A stretch of 35,506 nucleotides of DNA from positions 1-35,506 of the forward strand of contig JASHQS010000316.1 in assembly GCA_030038995.1 (NCBI GenBank), in the 5' to 3' direction. Shown here in pieces: positions 13,487-22,024 of the stretch. How positions within the stretch are numbered: position 1 is the stretch's first letter; each line of letters starts with the position of its first letter. The notes under the pieces are model-generated. The model made no database searches and had not been told where the DNA came from. It was given only the letters and a program-made list of their open reading frames with translations. A program made the translations under genes and the position numbers. This stretch comes from Xanthobacteraceae bacterium (GTDB lineage Bacteria; Pseudomonadota; Alphaproteobacteria; Rhizobiales; Xanthobacteraceae).

Positions 13487-14430
13487 AGCGCATCCTTTAC
13501 AACCTCATACAGGTGGCAGTGGTCATTGCCTTCGCGCCCCTCGTCGAAGGCGTAACCAGCCGACTCAAGGAGATTCTCCAATCAAAGCGCGGCCCGAGCA
13601 TTTTTCAGCCGTACCGCGATCTCTGGAAGCTTCTGCACAAAGACGAGATCGTTTCCCAGCAAAGCTCCTGGATTTTCCGCGTGACACCTTACGTGTCCTT
13701 TGCGGCACCGGTATTCGTCGCTTTGCTGATCCCGGTCCTGACCCGCTATCCCCTGTTCTTCGCATTTATGGCCGACATGCTCGGCGTCGGATTCGTATTG
13801 GCCTTGGCCGGCTTTTTCGCCTGTCTCGCCGCGGTCGATACCGCGAATCCCTATGGACCGATGGGCGCCAGCCGTACGCGCATGGTCGGATTTCTCGCCG
13901 AGCCGGTTTTCATCATGGTTTTTCTGACCATTTCGTTTGTAGCGGGTTCGACTATTCCCTACATCGTCCAGACTCGCTGGGTTACGCCCATCGCGAATTT
14001 TTTCGAGCCGTCACACATCCTTCTGTTGATTGCATTCCTCATGCTGATCCTTGCCGAGGACGGCCGCATTCCGGTCGATAGTCCTTCGGGCCAATTCGAA
14101 CTGGCAATGATCGATCGCTCAAAGTCGCTCGAATATTCCGGGCGGGGGGCCGCTCTGATGAAATGGGCCAGCGCAATGAAATTCTTTGTTCTTCTCATCG
14201 TATTTCTCAATGTGCTGGTGACCCCGTGGGGTCTGGCGCGCGGCATGGGTGTGGGCGAGGTACTGCTGGCCATCCCGCTCGTGCTGCTGAAGATCTTCTG
14301 CTTTGTGGTCGTGCTGGTTTACATCGAATCATCTTTGGCCAAATTGCGTCTCTTCAGAATCACTGAATTCATCGGCGCTGCATTCGTAATTTCGGTCGTT
14401 GCAGTGATCACGCGCTTGTCGGCGATCTAG
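13480..14430 (+). CDS. hyfC: HyfC/NuoH-like membrane subunit
   Basis: A 316-residue protein with about eight membrane segments, of the respiratory complex I subunit 1 / HycD-HyfC family. Family signs are the polar loop after the first helix (EGVTSRLKEILQSKRGPSIFQPYRDLWKLL), the block DTANPYGPMGASR, and the loop LAEDGRIPVDSPSGQFELAMID with its conserved acidic residues. In the complex this subunit joins the peripheral redox arm to the ion-pumping arm. It is first of the six structural genes behind riboswitch E, has GAGGCGG upstream of its ATG, and overlaps a possible leader ORF. Length is normal. Confidence 0.9.
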   Translation: MLERILYNLIQVAVVIAFAPLVEGVTSRLKEILQSKRGPSIFQPYRDLWKLLHKDEIVSQQSSWIFRVTPYVSFAAPVFVALLIPVLTRYPLFFAFMADMLGVGFVLALAGFFACLAAVDTANPYGPMGASRTRMVGFLAEPVFIMVFLTISFVAGSTIPYIVQTRWVTPIANFFEPSHILLLIAFLMLILAEDGRIPVDSPSGQFELAMIDRSKSLEYSGRGAALMKWASAMKFFVLLIVFLNVLVTPWGLARGMGVGEVLLAIPLVLLKIFCFVVVLVYIESSLAKLRLFRITEFIGAAFVISVVAVITRLSAI

Positions 14431-14440
14431 AGGTGGAGTG

Positions 14441-15112
14441 ATGAACAGCCCGCCTATCCTCTTCGCCCTCGATGCGCTGACCGGCGCTTTGTTTCTGCTG
14501 ACAGCCATCGGGGTTGTTGCAACTCGCCAAGTGCTCGCCTCGCTGCAACTGTTTATCCTGCAATCGGCTCTGCTGACCTTGTCGGCAATACTTTTAGGCT
14601 TGGCGGAGGATTCGGTCCATTTGTTTGCGGTTGCGGCAATCACGATCGCGACCAAAACCCTGCTCATCCCATGGCTGCTGCGGCGCACCGTCAACGCTGA
14701 GGTCTACCGCACGCGCGAAATAGAACGCGTCCTCAACATCCCCAGCTCCTTATTGATAACGGCGGTGCTGATCGTTCTCGCCTACGTAGTGGCTAGTCCG
14801 CTGCTCAACGCCGTGGGCGTGCCGTTCGCACAGATCAATCTGCCGCTGGGTATTGCGGCGATGTTTCTCGGAGCTTTCACCATCGCGGTCAGGCGCGAAG
14901 CGGTCCCTCAGCTCCTCGGCTTGCTCGCAGTCGAGAACGGCGTGTTTTTTGCCGGCGTCGCCATCGTACCAAACCTACCCGTCATCGCCGAATTGGCCGC
15001 CGCGGTCGATGTGCCCGTTGTGGCGCTTGTCGTCGGCATGCTGACACGACGCATTCATGCCCGGCTCGGCACCACCGCCGTGGGCCAGCTCGCGTCGCTG
15101 CGTGAGGAGTAA
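14441..15112 (+). CDS. hyfE: HyfE/NuoK-like membrane subunit
   Basis: A 223-residue protein with six or seven membrane segments, matching the hydrogenase-4 component E (HyfE) family: a NuoK-like part (RQVLASLQLFILQSALLTLSAI; LLAVENGVFFAGV near 165-177) and a length typical of HyfE. It should be one of the small subunits between the connecting and pumping parts of the membrane arm. I prefer ATG at 14441, with AGAGG seven bases upstream; a GTG codon directly before it (14438) is an alternative. It lies ten bases after the previous gene and six before the next. Confidence 0.88.
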   Translation: MNSPPILFALDALTGALFLLTAIGVVATRQVLASLQLFILQSALLTLSAILLGLAEDSVHLFAVAAITIATKTLLIPWLLRRTVNAEVYRTREIERVLNIPSSLLITAVLIVLAYVVASPLLNAVGVPFAQINLPLGIAAMFLGAFTIAVRREAVPQLLGLLAVENGVFFAGVAIVPNLPVIAELAAAVDVPVVALVVGMLTRRIHARLGTTAVGQLASLREE

Positions 15113-15118
15113 GGCGCC

Positions 15119-16567
15119 GTGGAGCTTGCCGGCATCCTGATCGCTCCGTTACTCGCCAGCGGATTTTCGCTGCTGCCTTGCGGCCGGCGTTTCGCTCCGC
15201 CCGTCACGCTGTTGGCGTCTGTCGCCGCTCTTGCTCTCGCCGTTTCCGTCGCTCTTGAAGCTGCCGCAACGGGACACGTCGCCGCTTCCGGCGAGTGGCT
15301 CACCTGTGACGGCCTCGGCGCTCTGGTGCTTGTCCTTGTCGCCTTGGTCGGCTTTACCGCGGCGTTGTTCTCTTGGGGCTACATCGGCGAAAGCGTCAAG
15401 CACGGGCGCCAGAAGAGTACGCGGCTGTATTACACCCTCTACAATCTCTTCGTTCTCTCGATGCTCGCGGTGCCTCTGCTGGCAAACGTTGCGCTCATGT
15501 GGATCGCGGTCGAACTGACGACCCTGATCTCGGCCTTTCTCGTTGGTTTCGAAGACACACCCGAAGCCTTGGAAGCAGCCTGGAAGTACGTGGTGCTGAC
15601 CACGTTAGGCGCCGTGCTCGCACTGCTCGGCTTCCTTATCCTTTATTGGGGTTCACGGGTTGCCGGCCTGGAGCCGTTCACGTGGCAAGGGCTTGTCGAG
15701 GCGGCACCGCGCATGCCGCCGGCGCTCCTGTGGCCGGCGTTCCTCTTCATCCTGGTGGGTTTTGGCACGAAGGTGGGACTCGTTCCAATGCATACGTGGC
15801 TGCCCGATGCACATAGTCAGGCCCCCGCTTCGATTTGTGCCCTATTGTCCGGGGTGGAGACCACGACCGTTCTCTACGTAATCCTTCGTCTTTTTCCGGT
15901 GATCGGCGGTGCCCCGGGGCTCGATGCGCGGCCTTGGTTTGTCGGCTTTGGACTGATCTCGGTGGCTGTTGCCACGCTCCTCTTGATCTACGTCCGCGAT
16001 TTCAAGCGGATGTTCGCTTTTTCAACTGTCGAGCACATGGGCATCATCCTCGTGGCGGCTGGCCTCGGCGGTGCCGGTGCTCACCTCGGAGCGGCATACC
16101 AAATTACCGGACACGCTATTGCAAAGTCGTTTTGCTTCTTTGCCGCGGGCGTGACGGTACTGACGGTCGGCACGCAGGAGATAGCCGCGGTCCGCGGCCT
16201 CGCTCGCACTTCACCGATTGCAGCCGCCGCATTGCTGATCGGCGGTTTTGCCATTGCCGGCGCACCACCCTTCGCCATCTTCGTCAGCGAGCTCGTCATT
16301 TTCAAAGCCGGGCTCGCCGGCGGCCAATACGCTGTTATCGCGATTTTGGCTGCTCTCGTCGTGATCGCTTTCTGCGCGGTCATGCTTCACATCAATCGCA
16401 TGGTCTTCGGTGCCGGCGCGCAAGATGGAAAGCGTGCAGCAGCGCTTCCGCGCTCATGCAAATTGACCCTTGTTCTGGCTGTCATCCCGCTGGTCATTAT
16501 CGGCCTTTACGTACCTGCGCCGCTGCAGGAGCTTCTGAAAGCCGCGGCGGCTGCGATGGGAGGTTAA
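15119..16567 (+). CDS. hyfF: HyfF-like antiporter-type subunit (NuoN/NuoM family)
   Basis: A 482-residue protein with about fourteen membrane segments of the Mrp-antiporter/NuoLMN family, closest in length and context to hydrogenase-4 subunit F. The charged residues used for ion transfer are visible: the Glu in WIAVELTTLISAF, the Lys in EAAWKYVVLTTLG, the Lys in GFGTKVGLVPMHTWLPDAH, and the STVEHMGII segment. It should translocate protons or sodium. The start is GTG with GAGGAG nine bases upstream, and the stop abuts the next start. Confidence 0.9.
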   Translation: MELAGILIAPLLASGFSLLPCGRRFAPPVTLLASVAALALAVSVALEAAATGHVAASGEWLTCDGLGALVLVLVALVGFTAALFSWGYIGESVKHGRQKSTRLYYTLYNLFVLSMLAVPLLANVALMWIAVELTTLISAFLVGFEDTPEALEAAWKYVVLTTLGAVLALLGFLILYWGSRVAGLEPFTWQGLVEAAPRMPPALLWPAFLFILVGFGTKVGLVPMHTWLPDAHSQAPASICALLSGVETTTVLYVILRLFPVIGGAPGLDARPWFVGFGLISVAVATLLLIYVRDFKRMFAFSTVEHMGIILVAAGLGGAGAHLGAAYQITGHAIAKSFCFFAAGVTVLTVGTQEIAAVRGLARTSPIAAAALLIGGFAIAGAPPFAIFVSELVIFKAGLAGGQYAVIAILAALVVIAFCAVMLHINRMVFGAGAQDGKRAAALPRSCKLTLVLAVIPLVIIGLYVPAPLQELLKAAAAAMGG

Positions 16568-18193
16568 GTGGTCCCGATGGCCAGGCTTGACCAACTCGGC
16601 AGCGATGCAACGGCCTTGGCAGGGTTCGCCGAGTTGTTTCGCCAACGCTGGAATAGAGAGGCAATATGCAATGAGACCGTGCGTCTTTGCCGCGTGCATT
16701 GCCAACCTGATCAGATAATCGGAATCGCCGGATGGCTTATGCAAAATTTTGACTATGCATTTGCCACCCTGGCGGTCGAGGAGATGCCGGACGCAGGCTG
16801 GGCTCTCACTTACGTGTTCTACAAAGACGATCGCGCGCCCTGGATCCATCTTGAACTGACGCTTGACAAGAGCATCTCCGTGGTTCCCTCCCTGGTGGGA
16901 CTGCCGCATGGGCCGTCAGTGGATTGGCATGAGCGCGAGGTCGAGGATTTGTTCGGTCTGCACTTCGAAGGCCATCCGCGCCTCGGCGAGTTTGTGTTGC
17001 ACGAGGACTGGCCCGAAGGCACAAACCCGCTGTGCCACGACTTCGATGCGCATCGGCATTATGAGAAAAGAGCAGCCAACGCCAAATGGGAAGCGCCGAC
17101 GATCGTCGCCGCCCCAGGCGTTTTCGCCATGCCCGTCGGACCGGTCTTCGCTGACTTTGCCGAATCTGCGCATTTTCTGCTGGAAACGGTCGGTGAAGAC
17201 GTTATTCGCACCATCCCGCGCTTTTTCTACAAATACCGAGGCGTTGAAAAAATTGCAGAAGGTCAGCCGTTCGATCGGGCCTTGCTGCTCGCCGAGCGTT
17301 TCTCAGGCACTGCTGCGTTCGCCCACGGCCTGGCGTTCTGTCAAGCTGTTGAGAATATCGCAGGCATAATGCCGCCGCCGCGAGCACTCGCGCTCCGGAC
17401 AGTTTTTGCGGAGCTTGAGCGCCTGCGGAGCCACGCCGCTGCCATCACGGGCATATGCAATTCGACGGCTTTGGCCGTTGCTACCAGCCAGGCGGCGCTG
17501 ATCGAAGAAAAGCTATTGCGGTTGAGCTGTGAGGTGACGGGCCACCGATACCTGTTCGGCACGGTCGCGCCGGGCGGTGTCGTTTGCGATCTCTCGGAAG
17601 TCGTCGTCCGTCATCTAACCTCCGAAGTAGGCCTTGCGGCACAGCAGTTGCGCGATCTTCTCCAGATGCTGCGCTACTCCTCGAGCTTCCTCGATCGCCT
17701 TGAAGAGGTCGGGATCGTATCAGAGGAAGAGGCCCGCGCGTATGGGTTGGTTGGCCCCATTGGGCGTGCGTCGGGAGTCGCTCGCGATATACGCAAGCTG
17801 TTCCCATATGCGGCATACGGCTCACTGGATTTTACCGTTCCCATCGAGCACGAAGGCGACGGCTATGCCCGCTTGCGCATCTTGTTTGCGGAAGCCCAGC
17901 AATCAGCTTCGATCATCAACAGCTCACTCTCAGGGCTTCCTGAAGGACAATCGCGCCTAGGCGATATTCAGCCGCGCTCTGGAGTTGCCCTGTCGGCGGT
18001 AGAATCGCCCCTAGGCGCAGCATTCCATTGGCTACGGCTCGACGCAGACGGAAGGGTCGTCCGTTACCATATCGCGCCGCCATCGTTTGCGAACTGGCAC
18101 GCCTTGCATCTGGCAGCAGAAAATTTCGCCTTTCAGGACTTCCCGATCATTCTCGCGAGTTTCGCCTTATCGAACGCGGAGTGCGACCGCTAG
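16568..18193 (+). CDS. hyfG: HyfG/HycE-like large subunit lacking NiFe ligands
   Basis: A 541-residue fusion of a NuoC-like part (about 1-165; motif DWHEREVEDLFGLHFEGHPRL) and a NuoD/hydrogenase-large-subunit-like part. In NiFe hydrogenases four cysteines hold the metal site. Here the first pair, in the place of RICGIC, reads R244-F-S-G-T-A249, and the second pair, in the place of DPCLSC, reads S531-F-A-L-S-N536. All four ligands are therefore lost (S246, A249, A533, N536), while the surrounding sequence (HGLAFCQAVENIAG) still aligns well. It should not bind NiFe or make hydrogen, and fits the Ehr class of hydrogenase-related complexes. GTG at 16568 abuts the previous stop, with GGAGG just upstream; ATG at 16577 is possible. 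Confidence 0.92.
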   Translation: MVPMARLDQLGSDATALAGFAELFRQRWNREAICNETVRLCRVHCQPDQIIGIAGWLMQNFDYAFATLAVEEMPDAGWALTYVFYKDDRAPWIHLELTLDKSISVVPSLVGLPHGPSVDWHEREVEDLFGLHFEGHPRLGEFVLHEDWPEGTNPLCHDFDAHRHYEKRAANAKWEAPTIVAAPGVFAMPVGPVFADFAESAHFLLETVGEDVIRTIPRFFYKYRGVEKIAEGQPFDRALLLAERFSGTAAFAHGLAFCQAVENIAGIMPPPRALALRTVFAELERLRSHAAAITGICNSTALAVATSQAALIEEKLLRLSCEVTGHRYLFGTVAPGGVVCDLSEVVVRHLTSEVGLAAQQLRDLLQMLRYSSSFLDRLEEVGIVSEEEARAYGLVGPIGRASGVARDIRKLFPYAAYGSLDFTVPIEHEGDGYARLRILFAEAQQSASIINSSLSGLPEGQSRLGDIQPRSGVALSAVESPLGAAFHWLRLDADGRVVRYHIAPPSFANWHALHLAAENFAFQDFPIILASFALSNAECDR

Positions 18194-18205
18194 GAACGTC
18201 TGACG

Positions 18206-18970
18206 ATGGCAAACTGGGTATTCAAAGGGCTTCGTATCGGCGTCAAGAGCAGCGCTTACCCGCGCTGGCCCGACGACGCTCCGGGCGTATCGCCTGGCCG
18301 CCCGGTCAACACACCCCTGAGTTCAACGGCTGCTGCCGCGGCCCTTGCAGCGCGTTGTCCCACGGGCGCGATCAAGGGCGAGGACGGCAGCATCATTATC
18401 GATCACGGCCGGTGCGTTCACTGCTTCCGTTGCGTGCGCGATGTCGAAGAGCCTGCCTCATGGCGGCAAGGATACGAGTGGGCCGTGCAGGAGACTGAAG
18501 CCGATACGGCGCTGCGCAGCCTTGCGCGAATATTCGGCCGCTCCTTGCATGTCCGCTTCGTCGACGCCGGCGCGTGCGGTGCCTGCATGAGTGAAGCGCG
18601 ACAAATCAATAATCCTTATTACAACATGCACCGGCTCGGCTTTTTTATCACACCGACACCTCGTAATGCCGATGTCCTGCTTGTTGCCGGACCGGTTTCG
18701 GATGCCATGCGTCTGCCGTTGCGCAAGACCTATGATGCGATGCCGACACCGAAGCGCGTCGTCGCGATTGGAGCCTGCGCGGCTTCCGGCGGTATTTTCG
18801 GACCCAGCTTTGCCGCCGCGGATGGCGCTGCTGCGATCATCCCGGTGGACGTAGTCGTGCCGGGCTGCCCGCCTCCGCCTTTGGCCATTCTTCATGGCTT
18901 GCTCGTCGCAGTCGAGAGAAAGCCTCCTGCCGGCGTCCATTATTCCCTTCGCGAAACGGAGCCGGCATGA
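18206..18970 (+). CDS. hyfI: HyfI/NuoB-like Fe-S subunit fused to half ferredoxin
   Basis: A 254-residue protein in two parts. The NuoB/hydrogenase-small-subunit part keeps the four ligands of the proximal [4Fe-4S] cluster: C124 and C127 (GACGACMSE), C191 (GACAASGGIFG) and C221 (PGCPPPP). Before it lies a short ferredoxin-like part with C51 (CPTGAI) and C70, C73, C76 (CVHCFRC). That set is exactly one of the two clusters of an 8Fe ferredoxin (Cys 4 with Cys 5-7); the other cluster is lost. HyfH/NuoI-type and HyfI-type functions thus appear merged. The last four bases overlap the next gene as ATGA. Together with the large subunit it would form a short electron-carrying arm with no visible NADH, formate or hydrogen module. 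Confidence 0.88.
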   Translation: MANWVFKGLRIGVKSSAYPRWPDDAPGVSPGRPVNTPLSSTAAAAALAARCPTGAIKGEDGSIIIDHGRCVHCFRCVRDVEEPASWRQGYEWAVQETEADTALRSLARIFGRSLHVRFVDAGACGACMSEARQINNPYYNMHRLGFFITPTPRNADVLLVAGPVSDAMRLPLRKTYDAMPTPKRVVAIGACAASGGIFGPSFAAADGAAAIIPVDVVVPGCPPPPLAILHGLLVAVERKPPAGVHYSLRETEPA

Positions 18971-21117
18971 TCGCGTCTCAGCTCCTTCTCGCATTCTTCA
19001 TGCTCTGTGCGGCCGGTGCGGTTCTGGCGTCGTTCGCACCCCCGCGCTCGCTTGCGGGCCTGCTTTCGGTAGTCGGCTCGCTGGCCTCGCTGTTGGTGTT
19101 GGCATGTAGCGGCCTTTTACTTTTCGCGGGCGGCCAGGTTCATTTTTTTGAGCTTTGGTCCGTCCTGACCCTCGGCACGCTCGCTCTGCAAGGCGATCCT
19201 CTCTCGGCCTTGTTTATGGCCGTGACGGGTCTCGTGTTCCTTCCAGTCTCGATCTTTTCGAGTGCCTATCTGGTCAAATACAGCAAGCATCATAATCTGC
19301 GCTATTTCAGCGTCCTTTATCACGTCCTCTTCGCTTCCATCATTTTGGTTTTTGTCGCCGGCGATACGATTTCCTTCTTGGTTTCATGGGAGCTGATGTC
19401 CATTGTGAGCTATCTGCTCGTCACTTACGAATCCGAGCGCGCGGGCAGCTCACGGTCGGCTTACGTCATGCTGGCTATGAGCGAAGGCGGCACCATTGCA
19501 GTCGCTATCGCATTCATCCTGATCGCCGGCGCAAGTGCGGGGCTCGGTTTTCCGGCGCTACAGTCTGCTGCGCCGACGCTCGGCGCGCCGATGCGCTGGG
19601 CAGTCTTTCTGCTGGCCTTTTTCGGCTTCGCGGTGAAAGCCGGCCTCGTGCCGCTCAACAGTTGGCTGCCGCTTGCGCACCCGGTGGCGCCGACCAACGT
19701 GTCGGCATTGTTGTCGGCTGTGATCGTGAACTTGGGAGTTTACGGCATCGTTCGGGTGAATCTCGATCTCGCACCCCCAACAGGCGTAGCTCCGGGGTTG
19801 ATCGTGCTGGTGATCGGAAGCCTCTCGGCGATCATCGGCATCCTTTATGCGACGATCCAGGATGAGCTGAAGCGATTGTTGGCTCATTCCACTATCGAAA
19901 ATATGGGCATCATTGCCGCCGGAATCGGAGCCACGATGGTGTTTGTGGCCACCGGCCACCGTTTCGTCGCGGCCATCGCACTGACGGCAGCGCTCTACCA
20001 TCTCACCAATCATTCCGTGTACAAGGCGCTTCTGTTCGTAGGCACAGGTGCCGTCGAGGCTGGCACCGGAACCCGTGATCTCGACCGTCTTGGCGGGATT
20101 ATCAGAGGAATGCCCTGGACCAGCGCCTTCTTCCTCGTCGGCGTCCTGTCGATCTCCGCACTGCCGCCATTCAATGGCTTTGTGAGTGAATGGCTGACGC
20201 TCCAAACGGTGCTGCGTTCCGCAGTTTTAGCGTCGACGCCGGTCAAGATCGTGTTTGCGATTTGCGGCGCACTGCTGGCCTTGACGGCGGGTCTTGCTGT
20301 TACCTGCTTCGTGAAAGTATTCGCCACCGGATTCCTCGGAATGTCGCGTTCGCCCGCTGCTGCCGAGGCGCAGGAATCGCCAGCCGCAGCGCGCGCATCA
20401 ATGGCCTTGCTGGCAACGTTATGCCTCGCGCTGGGCATCCTGCCCACGTATGTCATTCCAGCCATAGACCACGCGGTGACCCCATTAGCCCACGAGAGCG
20501 CAACCGCGGCTCTTGTGCCGCCGTTCTTTAGCGTTAATGCCCAACGCGCCGACAATCTGCCGCCGGCATTCACTTCTGAATTTCACGACCTCGGCGCGCA
20601 GGTCGGACACGGGTTTTTACCAGGACGTGGCCTGGTTGTCTTACACCGGGGCGACGAGCGGAATCCCGTCGTATTCGCCATGTCGACGAGCTACATGCTG
20701 GTCGTGCTGCTCGGAATTCTCCTACTGATTTTTGTTGCCATGCGGCTATTGACTCGCAAGCGCCGCGTCGAGCGCCGCATCGCATGGGACGGCGGCTTAC
20801 GTCACCTTTCGCCCGAACTGACCTACACGGCAACTGGGTTTTCCAATCCGGTTAGAGTGATCTTCGCCGCGCTTTTGAGCCCGTCTGCCCGGGAAGAGAG
20901 CACCGAGGCCGTGGCTGTTCACTTCCGGACCGCAATCAGGCGTGAATATACCGAAGTGCATGTAATCGACCGTTTTGTTCTTCAGCCGCCGATCGAAATA
21001 CTGCGTCGTCTTGCAGCTCTGGTCCGTCGAATGCATGTGGGGAACGTCAACGCATATGCCGCTTATGTCTTGGTTGCGATGCTAGTCGTCCTGATCGTCG
21101 GAGTCGGACTGATATGA
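18967..21117 (+). CDS. hyfB: HyfB-like antiporter-type subunit (NuoL family)
   Basis: A 716-residue NuoL-like membrane protein, the largest of the complex, matching hydrogenase-4 subunit B in length. Ion-path residues are visible: Glu in VSWELMSIVSYLLVTYE, Lys in GFAVKAGLVPLNSWLPLAHPVAPTNVSALL, and HSTIENMGII. After the core, a soluble loop at about 520-575 and further hydrophobic segments to the C-terminus form the family's tail. It starts in an ATGA overlap with the Fe-S subunit gene. In Hyf operons hyfB usually comes first; here it is last. It completes a set of two antiporter-like, two linking membrane and two peripheral subunits. Confidence 0.92.
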   Translation: MIASQLLLAFFMLCAAGAVLASFAPPRSLAGLLSVVGSLASLLVLACSGLLLFAGGQVHFFELWSVLTLGTLALQGDPLSALFMAVTGLVFLPVSIFSSAYLVKYSKHHNLRYFSVLYHVLFASIILVFVAGDTISFLVSWELMSIVSYLLVTYESERAGSSRSAYVMLAMSEGGTIAVAIAFILIAGASAGLGFPALQSAAPTLGAPMRWAVFLLAFFGFAVKAGLVPLNSWLPLAHPVAPTNVSALLSAVIVNLGVYGIVRVNLDLAPPTGVAPGLIVLVIGSLSAIIGILYATIQDELKRLLAHSTIENMGIIAAGIGATMVFVATGHRFVAAIALTAALYHLTNHSVYKALLFVGTGAVEAGTGTRDLDRLGGIIRGMPWTSAFFLVGVLSISALPPFNGFVSEWLTLQTVLRSAVLASTPVKIVFAICGALLALTAGLAVTCFVKVFATGFLGMSRSPAAAEAQESPAAARASMALLATLCLALGILPTYVIPAIDHAVTPLAHESATAALVPPFFSVNAQRADNLPPAFTSEFHDLGAQVGHGFLPGRGLVVLHRGDERNPVVFAMSTSYMLVVLLGILLLIFVAMRLLTRKRRVERRIAWDGGLRHLSPELTYTATGFSNPVRVIFAALLSPSAREESTEAVAVHFRTAIRREYTEVHVIDRFVLQPPIEILRRLAALVRRMHVGNVNAYAAYVLVAMLVVLIVGVGLI

Positions 21118-21535
21118 CTCCGGTGTTGTCAGGGCGCGTCTTGCATGGCGCGAATGAACAATGCGCCGCGATGGCTGAGAATATAGCCAGTGAGCCGCCT
21201 TCGCGGCCGCTATGTGCGCCGCAAGAACCGTATGACAGCTTGCCGAAGAGTCTACCCCGAATAAAGTTGAGGCATGGTCAAGTCCACCACGAGTCTTGTC
21301 GCCTGCAGAAACCTTGGCTCGATTTGCCGAGCGCGGCGCTTCCGGGCGAATGTTCATGCCGTTGAGCTTGTCGGTCCTTGCCGAGCTGCGTGTTTCAGTG
21401 GCGCTGTGCGCCCCGGAAATCCGCGGCGGACCTCTGAAGTCTCCAAGTTGAGGCGTTTATGCAAAGGCGTGCCCAGACCTGACGAAGACAGCGTTGGCAA
21501 CGGCACGGATCATCTTTTTGCAAGAGGGAGCGCCG
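21118..21535 (+). other. Gene-poor stretch after the Hyf-like operon
   Basis: No frame in these 418 bases has a convincing start, ribosome site or protein family on either strand. I see a GCCGC-CTTC-GCGGC hairpin near 21193-21206 without a T run, so no clear terminator, and no crcB aptamer. Confidence 0.4.
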
Positions 21536-21733
21536 ATGAACAGATTTACGATCAATGGGGCGGCAAACGGAGAAAACAGTTCGGCTCCGGAAGATAATGC
21601 ATATATCGCCCGCCGAAATACGGACAGGCTCGGAGTGGTGGCCGTTTTGGTCATTGCGATCCTCCTCGCGCTCAACTTTATGCTCCGGTTTGCAGACGTT
21701 GGCGCTATAGTTTCCGAATACAATCGGTTCTAA
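21536..21733 (+). CDS. Small single-span membrane protein
   Basis: A 65-residue protein with a polar N-terminus (1-31) and one membrane helix (LGVVAVLVIAILLALNFML, about 32-50). A short tail FADVGAIVSEYNRF follows. ATG at 21536 has GAGGGAG five bases upstream, which is better than the frame's earlier ATG at 21494. No family is recognised. It stands alone at the island edge, 418 bases after the Hyf-like operon and directly before a transposase remnant, so its expression and role are unknown. Confidence 0.55.
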   Translation: MNRFTINGAANGENSSAPEDNAYIARRNTDRLGVVAVLVIAILLALNFMLRFADVGAIVSEYNRF

Positions 21734-21739
21734 GGCCCA

Positions 21740-21960
21740 GCCCCTGCGGCTTCACCCGTTGCGCCTTGGGACAGCTTTTGCGCGCTGCCCGACTACAACG
21801 CCCGCTTTGCGGTGCCGGCGGCCGAGCTTGGCTCCGCCGTCGTGCCCTATGGCGGGCGGCCGATCGAGGACGTGCTGTGCGTGCAGGAGGACCGGGCCGC
21901 GGACATCGTCACGCGCTATGGACAGCGACCTGGCAAGCTCGATCCCTTTGCGCCGGGCAG
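21740..21960 (+). pseudogene. Transposase remnant (ISNCY/IS1202-like, C-terminal part)
   Basis: The frame reads WDSFCALPDYNARFAVPA, then AELGSAVVPYGG, IEDVLCVQEDRAAD and VTRYG. I recognise this as the C-terminal part of a DDE transposase of the ISNCY group (pattern YNARFAVPAA, then the region D-ILCVQEER-DNTVRY). There is no start, no catalytic core, and similarity fades after about 21,900. It is a broken fragment. It sits exactly where base composition changes, and its frame continues into the hydrolase gene, so an automatic caller would wrongly extend that gene upstream. Confidence 0.55.
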
Positions 21961-22024
21961 TCGCCGGGGACTTGCTTCGCTCCGCGATCGGCGCGTATCT
22001 ACCGCAGACAGTCGAGGAACAGCC

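Noticed and set aside
13480-21117. Reading the operon as a formate hydrogenlyase or hydrogenase 4
   Set aside because: The large subunit lacks all four NiFe cysteines and no formate dehydrogenase or hydrogenase maturation genes are nearby. Gene names are kept only for family resemblance.
21812-22024. N-terminal extension of the alpha/beta hydrolase
   Set aside because: The extension is transposase remnant sequence; ATG at 22025 has its own ribosome site and starts the fold.
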